From Teredinibacter franksiae (GTDB lineage: Bacteria > Pseudomonadota > Gammaproteobacteria > Pseudomonadales > Cellvibrionaceae), in assembly GCF_014218805.1 (NCBI RefSeq), contig NZ_JACJUV010000001.1:2864501-2928500 (forward strand): a stretch of DNA of 64,000 nucleotides, read 5' to 3'. Numbering within the stretch: the stretch's first letter is position 1; each line of letters opens with the position of its first letter. Shown here piece by piece: positions 1-7,648 of the stretch. The notes beneath the pieces were generated by a model, which made no database searches, was not told the origin of the DNA, and saw only the letters and a list, made by a program, of their open reading frames with translations. Made by a program: the position numbers and the translations under genes.

Positions 1-1856
1 GTATCGTAGGTGGCCATAAAACGTTCCACGTCCTTACCGTTTACGGTTATGCCGTCGTGCATGGCGCCATTCCAGTTATTGTTATGTTCAATAAGGTACA
101 ACAGTTTATCTTCACCGTCGCCCACGACTGGAATCATTAGCGTGCGTATTGCACCGGGCTCGATTTGCGCGAGAATGTCGCCGTTCCATTTATGACTGTT
201 CCACTTCATGGCATTGCCACCGTTAAGCTTCCAATGTAGGGTTACGGCAGAGGCTGAGGCATGTTTCCAAGGGTTATTAGAAAAGGCAACGCCCGATAGC
301 CAAAAGTTGCTGGCGGTATTTGGTTTTGCTATTAGCGCAACTTCACCGGCCCGATTCACGGGAATAGGCACCCATTGATGGGCGAGCACAGCATCCTCAC
401 CTCCAACCCATCGACCGTCGGCCAGTGAACCATCGGGGCAAAAACAGTTGTCCTGCCTGTATCCACCACTCCATAAACCCAGTTTCTCTTTTTTTCCATC
501 TAGAAAATACGCGTTCATCACTGTCCAGCGATCGCCCAATACCCTTACCCATAGGGTGTCGTAGCCTTTGGGTACAATGACCTTCGCGCCGTTACCATCT
601 TTTTCGTTGTCGGCACCGAATTTGATGAGGGGTTTACCGTTCCAGGGTTTGCTGGCAGGGTAGGTGTTATTGTCAAATTGGCTGGGCTTGCCGAGTTTAG
701 AAATCACCCCCTTTTTAAAGGCCGCATGAATATCTTGATAGACCAAAGGCCCTTCTGGGTACATGCGGTGATGGTTGGGGTTGTAGGTGGATTTTTGGGT
801 AATAATTTTTTCGGCGGTAACGGTACCTTTAACGCTCAAGTCTCCTTTCGCATCTAATACCGCTGTTGCGGTTTCTTTGCCTGCCTTGGCACCACTTGAA
901 AACACAATATTGCCCCATTCGCGCAGCTCCAATATATTTTCGGTACGACGAAGGAGAATGCGATGGTTGTTATCGCGGCTGCGAATTTGCCCATTTTCAG
1001 AAAAGAAAATTTCTTTTTTTGTTTCGGCGTCCTGCACTACCACACCGTTGGTTCCCACCTTTGGGTTACCCACGGTTAGCTTTTTACCAATTTCAACTGT
1101 ATCGGTATTTAGCGAAACATCTGCCTGGCTCGCACTGTACTGCTCAAAGGCTGCCGTAAGTGTGAGGGGCGAGACTGCTTTGTCATTTGCTTTTCCGGCG
1201 GTAACCTCCGCTTTGGTTGCCAGTTTCATAGCCGCTTCGTCCTGCGCAGCTTTAAAGGTTTCCAGAGCGTCTTTTAAGGTGAGTGGTGATACAGCTTTGT
1301 CTGCTACTTCGCCTTCCAATACTTCTTGATTGGTGGCGATCTGCAGCAGGCCTGCAGAAGATTCGGTTGCATCGGGTAAATGCAGGTAGGAATCTTTATC
1401 GAACTTCAATTCGCCATCAACTAGGTCGGGTAATACTAGATCGAAGGCTAAGAGTAATTCTGTTGCTGGGTCTTTTGATAGTAACGGATTACCGCCAGGG
1501 TTAGTGGCATACACGGCAAACAAAATGGGCTCGCCAACATCCGCACCGCCGTTACCTACGCCCTGTAGGAAAAAGCCAATTTCATGAATGTTGTATTCAG
1601 TCGCGTCCTTGTCCTCAGGGGTACCGATAACGGCGGTAATGTGTAACCGTGCATGATCTTGTATCACTACACTGGCAACCTTTACCCGTTGAACCTCATT
1701 TTTCAAGGCTTCCATATCCGGTTGTGGAAGATAACCGTCACCCGTGCCATCGCCTAGCGCCACTAAGCTAAAGCGGTAGTTGTCTGCATTGGCGAAGCCG
1801 GATATTAGTGCTTCTCGACCAGCGTCGGTAATAATTGGCACGAGTTGATCAGCCAT
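1..1856 (-). CDS. Contractile-tail fibre protein, C-terminus beyond the window
   Basis: The frame is open from an ATG at 1856 (preceded by GGAG in ATGGAGAATAACA) to the left edge, so more than 618 residues are present and the end is missing. The N-terminus (MADQLVPIITDAGREALISG, then a LVALGDGTGDGY segment) is the conserved fibre-attachment domain of P2 gpH-like fibres, which docks on baseplate protein gpI. Around residues 160-240 there are two spaced copies of a motif built around KAVSPLTL (collar-type repeats). The later part is rich in G, N and W, as in receptor-binding tips. It is the last visible gene of the tail operon and follows gpI. It would determine target-cell binding. Its attachment role is well supported; its receptor cannot be told. 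Confidence 0.88.
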   Translation of the reverse strand, partial: MADQLVPIITDAGREALISGFANADNYRFSLVALGDGTGDGYLPQPDMEALKNEVQRVKVASVVIQDHARLHITAVIGTPEDKDATEYNIHEIGFFLQGVGNGGADVGEPILFAVYATNPGGNPLLSKDPATELLLAFDLVLPDLVDGELKFDKDSYLHLPDATESSAGLLQIATNQEVLEGEVADKAVSPLTLKDALETFKAAQDEAAMKLATKAEVTAGKANDKAVSPLTLTAAFEQYSASQADVSLNTDTVEIGKKLTVGNPKVGTNGVVVQDAETKKEIFFSENGQIRSRDNNHRILLRRTENILELREWGNIVFSSGAKAGKETATAVLDAKGDLSVKGTVTAEKIITQKSTYNPNHHRMYPEGPLVYQDIHAAFKKGVISKLGKPSQFDNNTYPASKPWNGKPLIKFGADNEKDGNGAKVIVPKGYDTLWVRVLGDRWTVMNAYFLDGKKEKLGLWSGGYRQDNCFCPDGSLADGRWVGGEDAVLAHQWVPIPVNRAGEVALIAKPNTASNFWLSGVAFSNNPWKHASASAVTLHWKLNGGNAMKWNSHKWNGDILAQIEPGAIRTLMIPVVGDGEDKLLYLIEHNNNWNGAMHDGITVNGKDVERFMATYD

Positions 1857-1920
1857 TGTTATTCTCCATTTTTTGCATTCTGAAATTAGCGTGCAGTGGC
1901 TTAATTAAAAACCACCATCG

Positions 1921-2757
1921 TTAGTCTTTGGGTTTTAATACAAAATTTTTCATGCGTATATTGCGTACACCCGGCTGAAGCTTCAGCGTACTGGTCAGTT
2001 GTAATTTTGGCAGCGGGCGCATCGAAAAGCGTCGTTGTTCTATACTTCGAGTTGATGTTGTTAAACCCAGTTGCGCGTGCAATTTAAGTGAAACTTTTGG
2101 TAGCACCTGAAAACGGTGGTATTTCTTCAACCGTAAACTGGGTCGGTACTGTGGCAACTGTGCGTCTAACTTGGCGCCGCCAATGGATAATGTGTACTGC
2201 GTGCTGAGGGGTTTGACCGCGTCTACAGCGTCGCGAAGGCGTCGGTACAGGTCACCACCTAGTAGGCCACGACCACCTAGAATATCGCCGCCAATTAATA
2301 GCTGAATACTAAATGTTAGGGCGCTAGACTCTGCCTTTCCGCGCGAAGGGTTGCTGCCCTCTTGCTCTGATTTATGCCACCATTCTTTTACTTGGAATGA
2401 ACCGCCGTAGCGCTCCAGATTGTGGATGTCTTCTAGAGGCACATTGTTAACGCGCATATCGGCTAGCGCCAATTCCATACGTATGGCATCGCATACGGCC
2501 TTACGTGTGCCGCGTATTTTGTGCGCATAGGAACTGTATTTGATGATGGCGCGCTTCAAACCCACCGGCCAGGTTTCATCCCAGCGATCAACGACCACAC
2601 CCCATGCTAACCACGGTAGAAATTCCTCAGGGCAGGTTTCCGCGTCCCATAAGTGGGTTAGTGGCACATCCACGTTTTCCAATACGGCGGTTGCTTGGGA
2701 AAGCTTTCGTTCCAGTGGTGCGGCGTTGGGCGGTAGTAAATCATTCACGGGATTCAT
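1921..2757 (-). CDS. Baseplate/tail protein I (P2 gpI family)
   Basis: The 278-residue protein begins with NDLLPPNAAPLERKLSQAT, then has a LTHLWDAETCPEEFLPWLAW segment and RAIIKYSSYAHKIRGTRKAV. These are hallmarks of the phage P2 gpI family, which sits at the baseplate edge and connects wedge protein gpJ to the fibre. The C-terminal 80 residues are basic and beta-rich and are longer than in classic gpI, perhaps a system-specific extension. The gene lies between the J-like genes and the fibre gene, the usual P2 order J-I-H. Its ATG overlaps the stop of a tiny upstream reading frame (2754-2804), so translation is probably coupled. Confidence 0.88.
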   Translation of the reverse strand: MNPVNDLLPPNAAPLERKLSQATAVLENVDVPLTHLWDAETCPEEFLPWLAWGVVVDRWDETWPVGLKRAIIKYSSYAHKIRGTRKAVCDAIRMELALADMRVNNVPLEDIHNLERYGGSFQVKEWWHKSEQEGSNPSRGKAESSALTFSIQLLIGGDILGGRGLLGGDLYRRLRDAVDAVKPLSTQYTLSIGGAKLDAQLPQYRPSLRLKKYHRFQVLPKVSLKLHAQLGLTTSTRSIEQRRFSMRPLPKLQLTSTLKLQPGVRNIRMKNFVLKPKD

Positions 2758-2804
2758 ACACTATTCACCTGATGCTTCGCGGACGAGGTCGGGTTATGCG
2801 TCAT
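2754..2804 (-). CDS. 16-codon minicistron between baseplate J-like and gpI genes
   Basis: A 16-codon frame (MTHNPTSSAKHQVNSV) begins in an ATGA overlap with the stop of the upstream J-like gene and ends in another ATGA overlap with the start of gpI. Both junctions are visible in the sequence. The most economical reading is that it carries ribosomes from one large gene to the next by reinitiation, rather than making a functional peptide. It may also be a chance frame. No family is recognised. Confidence 0.3.
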   Translation of the reverse strand: MTHNPTSSAKHQVNSV

Positions 2805-3775
2805 TGATTATCCTCGCCTAGGTTGGTTTGTAGCTGTACGTATTGCGCCAAGCGTATGGATGTTTGCATGTCCGTATGTGTGGCTAAGGCAATGGCTTCA
2901 GCTTCTTCAATGCGAAAACCAATATCACTATTGTTGTGGGCAACGGCATCAGCCGGAATGGCAAGATCATTTGCGGGCTCTACCAAAATTACCCGCTCTA
3001 CTCCGGGTTGATAGAGCTCCGCCAAAAATTCATCGCGGACAATGTTTTTGCCTAATTGATGGTTACGTTTTATTAACGCATTAACAGCGGTATTGACACG
3101 TTCAAGGGTTGCCGATTTGTCACTTTGCTCTTGGAATTCGAGCATCGCACTCACTCGATAGGGCACCACTGTTGCCCAACGCACTTCAATATCGTCGGTA
3201 ATAGAAGCGACCGATAGTACTGCTGCGCGTACTTTGGCCAACACTTGTTCTCGTGTTTCGGTTACCGCTTCGTTGCGGTCGTCGTGTAGTACTACAACGT
3301 TGATTTTATTATCGCCTTCTAGCCAATCGCGGCTATACACGCTTACATCTTTAATGTTGGCACTCGCAGACAGAGCACAAAATCGGTAGCTGCCTTCACA
3401 GCCACTGTGATTTAGCGCTTGCACGCTGTACCGCGCACGAAGACGAAAGCGTTCGTCGCTTTCCATTACTGCTGTTGTGGGCGGTGAGGCTTGGTCATCG
3501 GCGGCTTTTAGTTGTTGACGTTTAACACCCAAAATGGCGGCCGCTTGATCCAAATTTGCGCCCTTGGCGGTTGCCAGCATTACCGATTCGGCTAAATCAT
3601 TTAGATCTTTATATAATGTGGTTTGCCGCTCGCTTATGGTTTGCAGTAAAGCGTCTATCAATTCGCTTTGTGGCCCCTCGTGCGCTTTAGTAGCCGTATC
3701 GTAACGAGGTTTTTCACCGCTGCTGAGCAACGGTAATTCCATTTGCGCCAAACCTGTTGAAGATGAAATTCTCAC
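2801..3775 (-). CDS. Baseplate J-like protein, second copy
   Basis: The 324-residue protein has a baseplate J core: an N-terminal part with LVEKLADI-free helical region (TLYKDLNDLAESVMLATAKGANLDQAAAILGV is the recognisable block at about 55-85), a central region with EGSYRFCALSASANIKDVSV, and a C-terminal LAELYQPGVERVILVEP block shared with the neighbouring larger J-like protein (VLYQPGVDYIVL). J proteins form the wedge that triggers sheath contraction. Two adjacent, diverged J-like genes resemble the paired wedge proteins of contractile injection systems (Afp11/Afp12-like) more than the single J of P2. That comparison is inference. Confidence 0.8.
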   Translation of the reverse strand: MRISSSTGLAQMELPLLSSGEKPRYDTATKAHEGPQSELIDALLQTISERQTTLYKDLNDLAESVMLATAKGANLDQAAAILGVKRQQLKAADDQASPPTTAVMESDERFRLRARYSVQALNHSGCEGSYRFCALSASANIKDVSVYSRDWLEGDNKINVVVLHDDRNEAVTETREQVLAKVRAAVLSVASITDDIEVRWATVVPYRVSAMLEFQEQSDKSATLERVNTAVNALIKRNHQLGKNIVRDEFLAELYQPGVERVILVEPANDLAIPADAVAHNNSDIGFRIEEAEAIALATHTDMQTSIRLAQYVQLQTNLGEDNQ

Positions 3776-3799
3776 AATAAATTCAGTTCCATTTTCATA

Positions 3800-5062
3800 T
3801 TAAGCGTTATTTTCGGTGGGGATCGGAACGGCATAGCCTGCGCTCAAATCTTTATCAAATGCGCCCATCTCGCCATTTTCATTTACCGTAAAAATGAGTA
3901 AATAGTGGGCGTCTTCTGGGATAGGTGTGCTACTTAGGTGAATGCGTCTGGCTCCACCTACCGGTAGACTTTCTAACGTGCCGTACCCGGACAATTTCGC
4001 GCGGTTTTCACCCCCCCAGTAAAGGGTATATTTGGTTAAACGAATTTCGTGTTGTGGTGGTGCAATGTCGATATCACACGACAAATAATTTCGTTTTAGC
4101 CGGACATTATGCACATTCACACCTGCAACTTTTTCTTCTGGCACATCGGTATGCAGCTGAATGTCGATGTCGCCACACCATGGGGCCTCGTTTGCGCCAA
4201 CGGCTACATCGGCGAGTGCGCGATTGGGTTTGAGAGCCTGTAGCACAATGTAGTCTACCCCTGGCTGATAAAGTACCGAGAGTAAGGCACTGGAATAAAG
4301 GTTGCTGCCAAAATAATATTTTTCTTTTACATACTGCTGTACAGCAATTCGCGCCGATGAAATTGCCTCTGCTGCACCTAGGCGATCACGAAAACCTAGC
4401 GTAGCTTTTATACGGTAGTCGATAACTTTTGCAGGCTGTACCTGTACAAATTGTCCAATAGGCCTAACGGCGTCATCCGTTACACAGCGAAATACTTTTT
4501 TACGAATGGCTTCTTGTTGATCCGGTGGTGTGTCCGGTTGGTACAGTAGGTACACATCTACTTCTCTCTTACGTAGGCTCTCAACATGCACGTCGTGCAG
4601 TGCTTCTCCTGCGTCGGCGGCTTCAATGGCTAAGGTTTTATAGGCCTGTGCGGAACCGGCCGTGTGTATATTTCTGTACTCGTTAATAACGGCCCCGCGC
4701 ACATCGCCGTCGTCGGCTTTGTTCATGGAAGCCGTGCCAATAGAGGGTATAATTAATGCGGCTAGGCGCCGTAGGTCTTCTCCCTGGGCGGTCGATAAAA
4801 AACAAGCCTTGAGAGCCTCGTTCATTTTCTGGCGGGTTATTAGTTCACGATAGGCAAGTACTTCCAAAAGTTTACTGATGGGGTCACTTTCGGGCACCCG
4901 ACTGACATCTATTCCCCGCAAGCTATTGCTGTTTTGCAGGTTCAACTGCAAATTATATTTTGCCTCTTGCAGTAATGCTTCATAGTCCAAGCTAGGCACG
5001 GCTTGTTCAACGGCCTGTTGAAGCTGCTGTACATCCTCGATCTGCAATTGTCCAGAAATCAC
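3800..5062 (-). CDS. Baseplate J-like wedge protein, first copy
   Basis: The 420-residue protein starts with GTG. It carries the J-family sequence of an N-terminal helical region (ISKLLEVLAYRELITRQKMN), a beta-rich middle with HDVHVESLRKREVDVYLLYQ, and LLSVLYQPGVDYIVLQ near residue 260. About 110 extra residues follow (from about 305), a beta-rich extension absent from the second copy and ending near TENNA. It follows the putative tape-measure gene by 15 bp and precedes the second J-like gene by 24 bp, so all are one transcription unit. The role as baseplate wedge is a family inference with good support; the extension is unexplained. Confidence 0.83.
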   Translation of the reverse strand: MISGQLQIEDVQQLQQAVEQAVPSLDYEALLQEAKYNLQLNLQNSNSLRGIDVSRVPESDPISKLLEVLAYRELITRQKMNEALKACFLSTAQGEDLRRLAALIIPSIGTASMNKADDGDVRGAVINEYRNIHTAGSAQAYKTLAIEAADAGEALHDVHVESLRKREVDVYLLYQPDTPPDQQEAIRKKVFRCVTDDAVRPIGQFVQVQPAKVIDYRIKATLGFRDRLGAAEAISSARIAVQQYVKEKYYFGSNLYSSALLSVLYQPGVDYIVLQALKPNRALADVAVGANEAPWCGDIDIQLHTDVPEEKVAGVNVHNVRLKRNYLSCDIDIAPPQHEIRLTKYTLYWGGENRAKLSGYGTLESLPVGGARRIHLSSTPIPEDAHYLLIFTVNENGEMGAFDKDLSAGYAVPIPTENNA

Positions 5063-5077
5063 GTCTGCTGTACCCCG

Positions 5078-6685
5078 TTATCGGTTACTGAGAAAGGAAA
5101 GTGGGCGCATAGGACGTTCCATCTGGCCAGTGTGTTGGCGTTGCTCACCTGCACGCTCCATTTCTTTCAGTACTTTAATTAGCGCACTAGCATCGGTTTT
5201 GTTGCTGCGCTCCATTTGCACGAGTTGATCGCGAATTTCGCTAAAGATTGTGTGGGTAGTGTGCTGTATGACCTGCTCGCGATGCGCCTGCGAGTCCAGC
5301 AAATCTTTGATAACAGCTGTGGTGTTTGTTAGCCGGCTCGCGGGCGCTACTTTGCTAGCGCTATTTTGTTCAGATAATTGCTGCTCAGTGTTTGATTGAA
5401 TACGAGTGGATGTTGCATGGTTGCGTAAGCTGGAGCCCAGAATTTGATCACTTACAGCATAAGCGTGCGGGGTACTGGAGCGTGTCGATTCATTTCCTCG
5501 CTGAACAGCCTGAGCATTTCGAGCATGCTGGTTTTCGGGCTGGCGTTTGGTTGACGTTTGCTCAACGGTACTAGACGAAAGTAATGGATTTTCGCGACTA
5601 TAATTTTCGCTCGCTGAGGGCTTACCTATGATATTGATCCAAGCCCGTGAGCCACCCAGCGAAAATCGTTGCTCTTTGTTGGAACGGCTGTTCGGGTCGG
5701 ATCTATTGATGTAGAGCACATCGGTAAGGGTGGCGTTATCTTTTAATGCGTGATTTAAAAATGAGCCACCAGCGTTCGTCTGTAGCCAGCGTAAAATTAG
5801 CGGCGAGATTTGTTTAGAGGTGTGGTTGCTATTCTTGTTGTTGGTCTCGTCGATGCTCTTAATTGGGTCGCCGTTTAGTGCTGAAGTATTACTATTGTTA
5901 AGACTGACCTTTTGTGCTGAATTGCTACTGTTTTTAAGACCGTTTTTCAGACTAAATTTTTGCGCGCTAGTGGTGGCGAGCCAGGCAGTATTGTTTGGGC
6001 TTGCTATAGGGCTGCGCCAGTTCTGCGAAAGCGAACGACGCTTAGACTCCGTTAATTGACCAAACGCTTGTAGGTGGTTGCCCTGAGTAGATTTCCCCCC
6101 AGCTTGTATGGGCGGGGCTGTCAATTGGCCTCCGAGTAACAATGCCTGGGTCACATGCGCACAGATACTTTCGGCTATCGGGAATTGTAGGCCTTGCGTT
6201 GCCATTTTCGGTGTCACAGATGCAGGTTTTTGCCTATTCCGTGACCCTGTAATGCAATGGTTTACAATTACGCGGGGGCTGAACCATGAAGCACTATTAA
6301 AAATAGTGTATTTGTATGCGTTTTGGCTATATTTGCGGTTATCGGTGTTGTGGCCGACAACTCTCAAGTCTTTATCTTGCGACTGGGTTTCGGTCTCTTC
6401 GGTCTGCCAATAGCCGCTCAAATCGTAATTGAATCGCCCGTTTTGAAATAATACAAACAGTGGTGACGAAAGATCAGTTGCGCTTACCAAGTCGCGAGTA
6501 CTTAAACCATATCTCGAATGTTGTGTCGCGAATACCGAGTTTTTTAAACTAACTACTGGAGAAAAACGGCCGGGAATTATTTTCCGTGTATGCCTTGGGT
6601 TTGAAGCAACAAAAGCTGCACGGCTGTAGGCGCGCCAAAGGCGCCCGCGTACATTTTGTTTGTTGCTCTCGGCTACTGTTTGCAC
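5078..6685 (-). CDS. Unrecognised Ser/Asn/Gln-rich protein in the tape-measure position
   Basis: I do not recognise this 535-residue protein from sequence. It starts with GTG eight bases after the stop of the E' frame and lies directly upstream of the baseplate genes. In P2 the gene after E/E' encodes the tape measure gpT. The protein is rich in S, N, Q, T and R, with low-complexity stretches (for example SLKNGLKNSSNSAQKVSLNN at about 245-265) and a charged, probably helical C-terminus (about 455-525). No obvious transmembrane segment is present, unlike most phage tape measures. If it is the tape measure, it would be short; alternatively it is a spacer or assembly factor and the true tape measure lies left of the window. 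Confidence 0.55.
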   Translation of the reverse strand: MQTVAESNKQNVRGRLWRAYSRAAFVASNPRHTRKIIPGRFSPVVSLKNSVFATQHSRYGLSTRDLVSATDLSSPLFVLFQNGRFNYDLSGYWQTEETETQSQDKDLRVVGHNTDNRKYSQNAYKYTIFNSASWFSPRVIVNHCITGSRNRQKPASVTPKMATQGLQFPIAESICAHVTQALLLGGQLTAPPIQAGGKSTQGNHLQAFGQLTESKRRSLSQNWRSPIASPNNTAWLATTSAQKFSLKNGLKNSSNSAQKVSLNNSNTSALNGDPIKSIDETNNKNSNHTSKQISPLILRWLQTNAGGSFLNHALKDNATLTDVLYINRSDPNSRSNKEQRFSLGGSRAWINIIGKPSASENYSRENPLLSSSTVEQTSTKRQPENQHARNAQAVQRGNESTRSSTPHAYAVSDQILGSSLRNHATSTRIQSNTEQQLSEQNSASKVAPASRLTNTTAVIKDLLDSQAHREQVIQHTTHTIFSEIRDQLVQMERSNKTDASALIKVLKEMERAGEQRQHTGQMERPMRPLSFLSNR

Positions 6686-6692
6686 GGTTACA

Positions 6693-7084
6693 TTATCCGT
6701 TTGATTGTTTACGGTGAAGATCGCGGCTGACTTCCAGCCATGTCATTAGCTCTTGCTCTTCAATATCCATTAGGTCTTTCAAGCCCCAGCCACTCTGTTG
6801 CGCCAGTAAAAGAGTTGCTTCTCTTATGGTTGCTGGGTCTAGGATAAAAAACTTGCGAGTGTGTCCTGTACTTTCAAATAATCGGCCATATCCAGTTTTT
6901 CTATTTCGCTGGGTGCGATCTCACACAGGTTAGCGATGAAGCGGATTTCTTTTTCGGCATCATCGGCTGACATTTTTTCGATGGCTAATCGGTCGCCTAC
7001 GCGTGGCCGGCGCATTTCCAGAATACTCACATCGCGGCCGTCGATATTTATGGGGTAGCCAAGGTCGATAGTGGTTGTGTTCAT
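6693..7084 (-). CDS. Tail assembly chaperone E-E' fusion made by -1 frameshift
   Basis: Reading from the E start, a one-base backward slip on TTTTTTA (6845-6851) continues into an overlapping frame for 50 more codons, ending at 6693-6695. The product is about 130 residues. The extension contains DPATIREATLLLAQQSGWG and a MTWLEVSRDLHRK tail, the kind of helical, W/E-rich segment found in P2 E'. In P2 and other long-tailed phages the short and extended products are chaperones of the tape-measure protein and their ratio is set by frameshifting. The heptamer fits the X XXY YYZ rule and is in the right phase, so the call rests on both site and extension. Confidence 0.82.
6839..7084 (-). CDS. Tail assembly chaperone, short form (P2 gpE-like)
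   Basis: The 81-residue protein (start MNTTTIDLGYPINIDGRDVS) has the gpE pattern: an N-terminal beta strand with a YPI.IDG segment, then LEMRRPRVGDRLAIEKMSADDAEKE and a helical end with LKVQDTLASFLS. It stops just after the slippery heptamer, so it is the non-shifted product. It follows the tube gene, from which it is separated by a strong hairpin, and precedes the tape-measure-position gene, exactly as in P2 (FII-E-E'-T). GAGC before the ATG provides a ribosome binding site. Confidence 0.85.
   Translation of the reverse strand: MNTTTIDLGYPINIDGRDVSILEMRRPRVGDRLAIEKMSADDAEKEIRFIANLCEIAPSEIEKLDMADYLKVQDTLASFLS
6845..6851 (-). promoter_or_regulatory. Canonical -1 ribosomal frameshift heptamer TTTTTTA
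   Basis: On the minus strand the bases read T TTT TTA with the zero frame split as AGT-TTT-TTA, so both tRNAs can slip back one base. The zero frame terminates two codons later (TCC TAG), while the -1 frame stays open for 50 codons with E'-like coding. This is the same heptamer class used by HIV-1 and is placed as in P2-like E/E' genes. Confidence 0.85.
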
Positions 7085-7097
7085 ACATGCTCCTTAC

Positions 7098-7136
7098 AAA
7101 AATCAGCTGTTGGCAGTAGCCGGCACTGCCAACAGC
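7098..7136 (-). terminator. Intra-operon hairpin with T tract between tube and chaperone genes
   Basis: A perfect 12-bp stem (GCTGTTGGCAGT paired with ACTGCCAACAGC, 7106-7117 with 7125-7136, 7-base loop) is followed on the minus strand by TGATTTTTG. It sits between the tube stop and the gpE start inside a co-directional operon. It fits a leaky intrinsic terminator that would keep sheath and tube transcripts, needed in many copies, above chaperone and tape-measure transcripts. The structure is seen; the attenuation role is inferred. Confidence 0.72.
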
Positions 7137-7147
7137 ATTTTAACGAT

Positions 7148-7648
7148 TTACATGCCCAGCGCGCTGCGCATGGCTTCCAACTGATCCGCACCGTTAATTT
7201 TGCGTACCATATTTTCCGCATCTATTTCCACCAGCTCGGTACCGTCGATTTCTAAACGGTAATACCGCGCTGCAACGGATACTTTTAGCGGTGCTTTTTC
7301 GCCGGCTTTCCAGCCACCAAAGTCGAGGTCGCGCCAAGCGCCGGTAATATTGATCACTACCGGTGTTACGCCGGACTCGCCGTCCAAACCACCGCGCATG
7401 GTAAGGGGAACTTGTGCGCCTTCACGAAGACCAAACATTTTGATAATTTCCACATCGTATTCGGAAATGGTCAGGTCGCATTCGAGCTTGTTCATGCCCA
7501 TGTCCAGCTCAATGGGTACATCCATTCCTCCGCCTTTAAACTCTTCCGTTTTTAGGCTGAGCTTTGGCAATGTGACTTCGTCTACCCGACCGGCATACCC
7601 GCGTCCATCCACAAATAAATTAAAATTCTTAAGTACCTTCGGGATCAT
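7148..7648 (-). CDS. Tail tube protein (P2 gpFII family)
   Basis: The 166-residue protein (MIPKVLKNFNLFVDGRGYAG) shows the gpFII pattern: LPKLSLKTEEFKGGGMDVPI, then ELDMGMNKLECDLTISEYD, and a C-terminal AARYYRLEIDGTELVEIDAE. Tube proteins stack in hexamers inside the sheath. Length is close to P2 FII (about 172). The ATG overlaps the sheath stop (ATGA), so the two most abundant tail proteins are translationally coupled. GG-rich and acidic features are as in the family. Sure. Confidence 0.94.
   Translation of the reverse strand: MIPKVLKNFNLFVDGRGYAGRVDEVTLPKLSLKTEEFKGGGMDVPIELDMGMNKLECDLTISEYDVEIIKMFGLREGAQVPLTMRGGLDGESGVTPVVINITGAWRDLDFGGWKAGEKAPLKVSVAARYYRLEIDGTELVEIDAENMVRKINGADQLEAMRSALGM

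Noticed and set aside
787..1329. 180-residue plus-strand reading frame opposite the fibre gene
   Set aside because: It lies antisense to a continuous coding fibre frame and has no family features or ribosome binding site.
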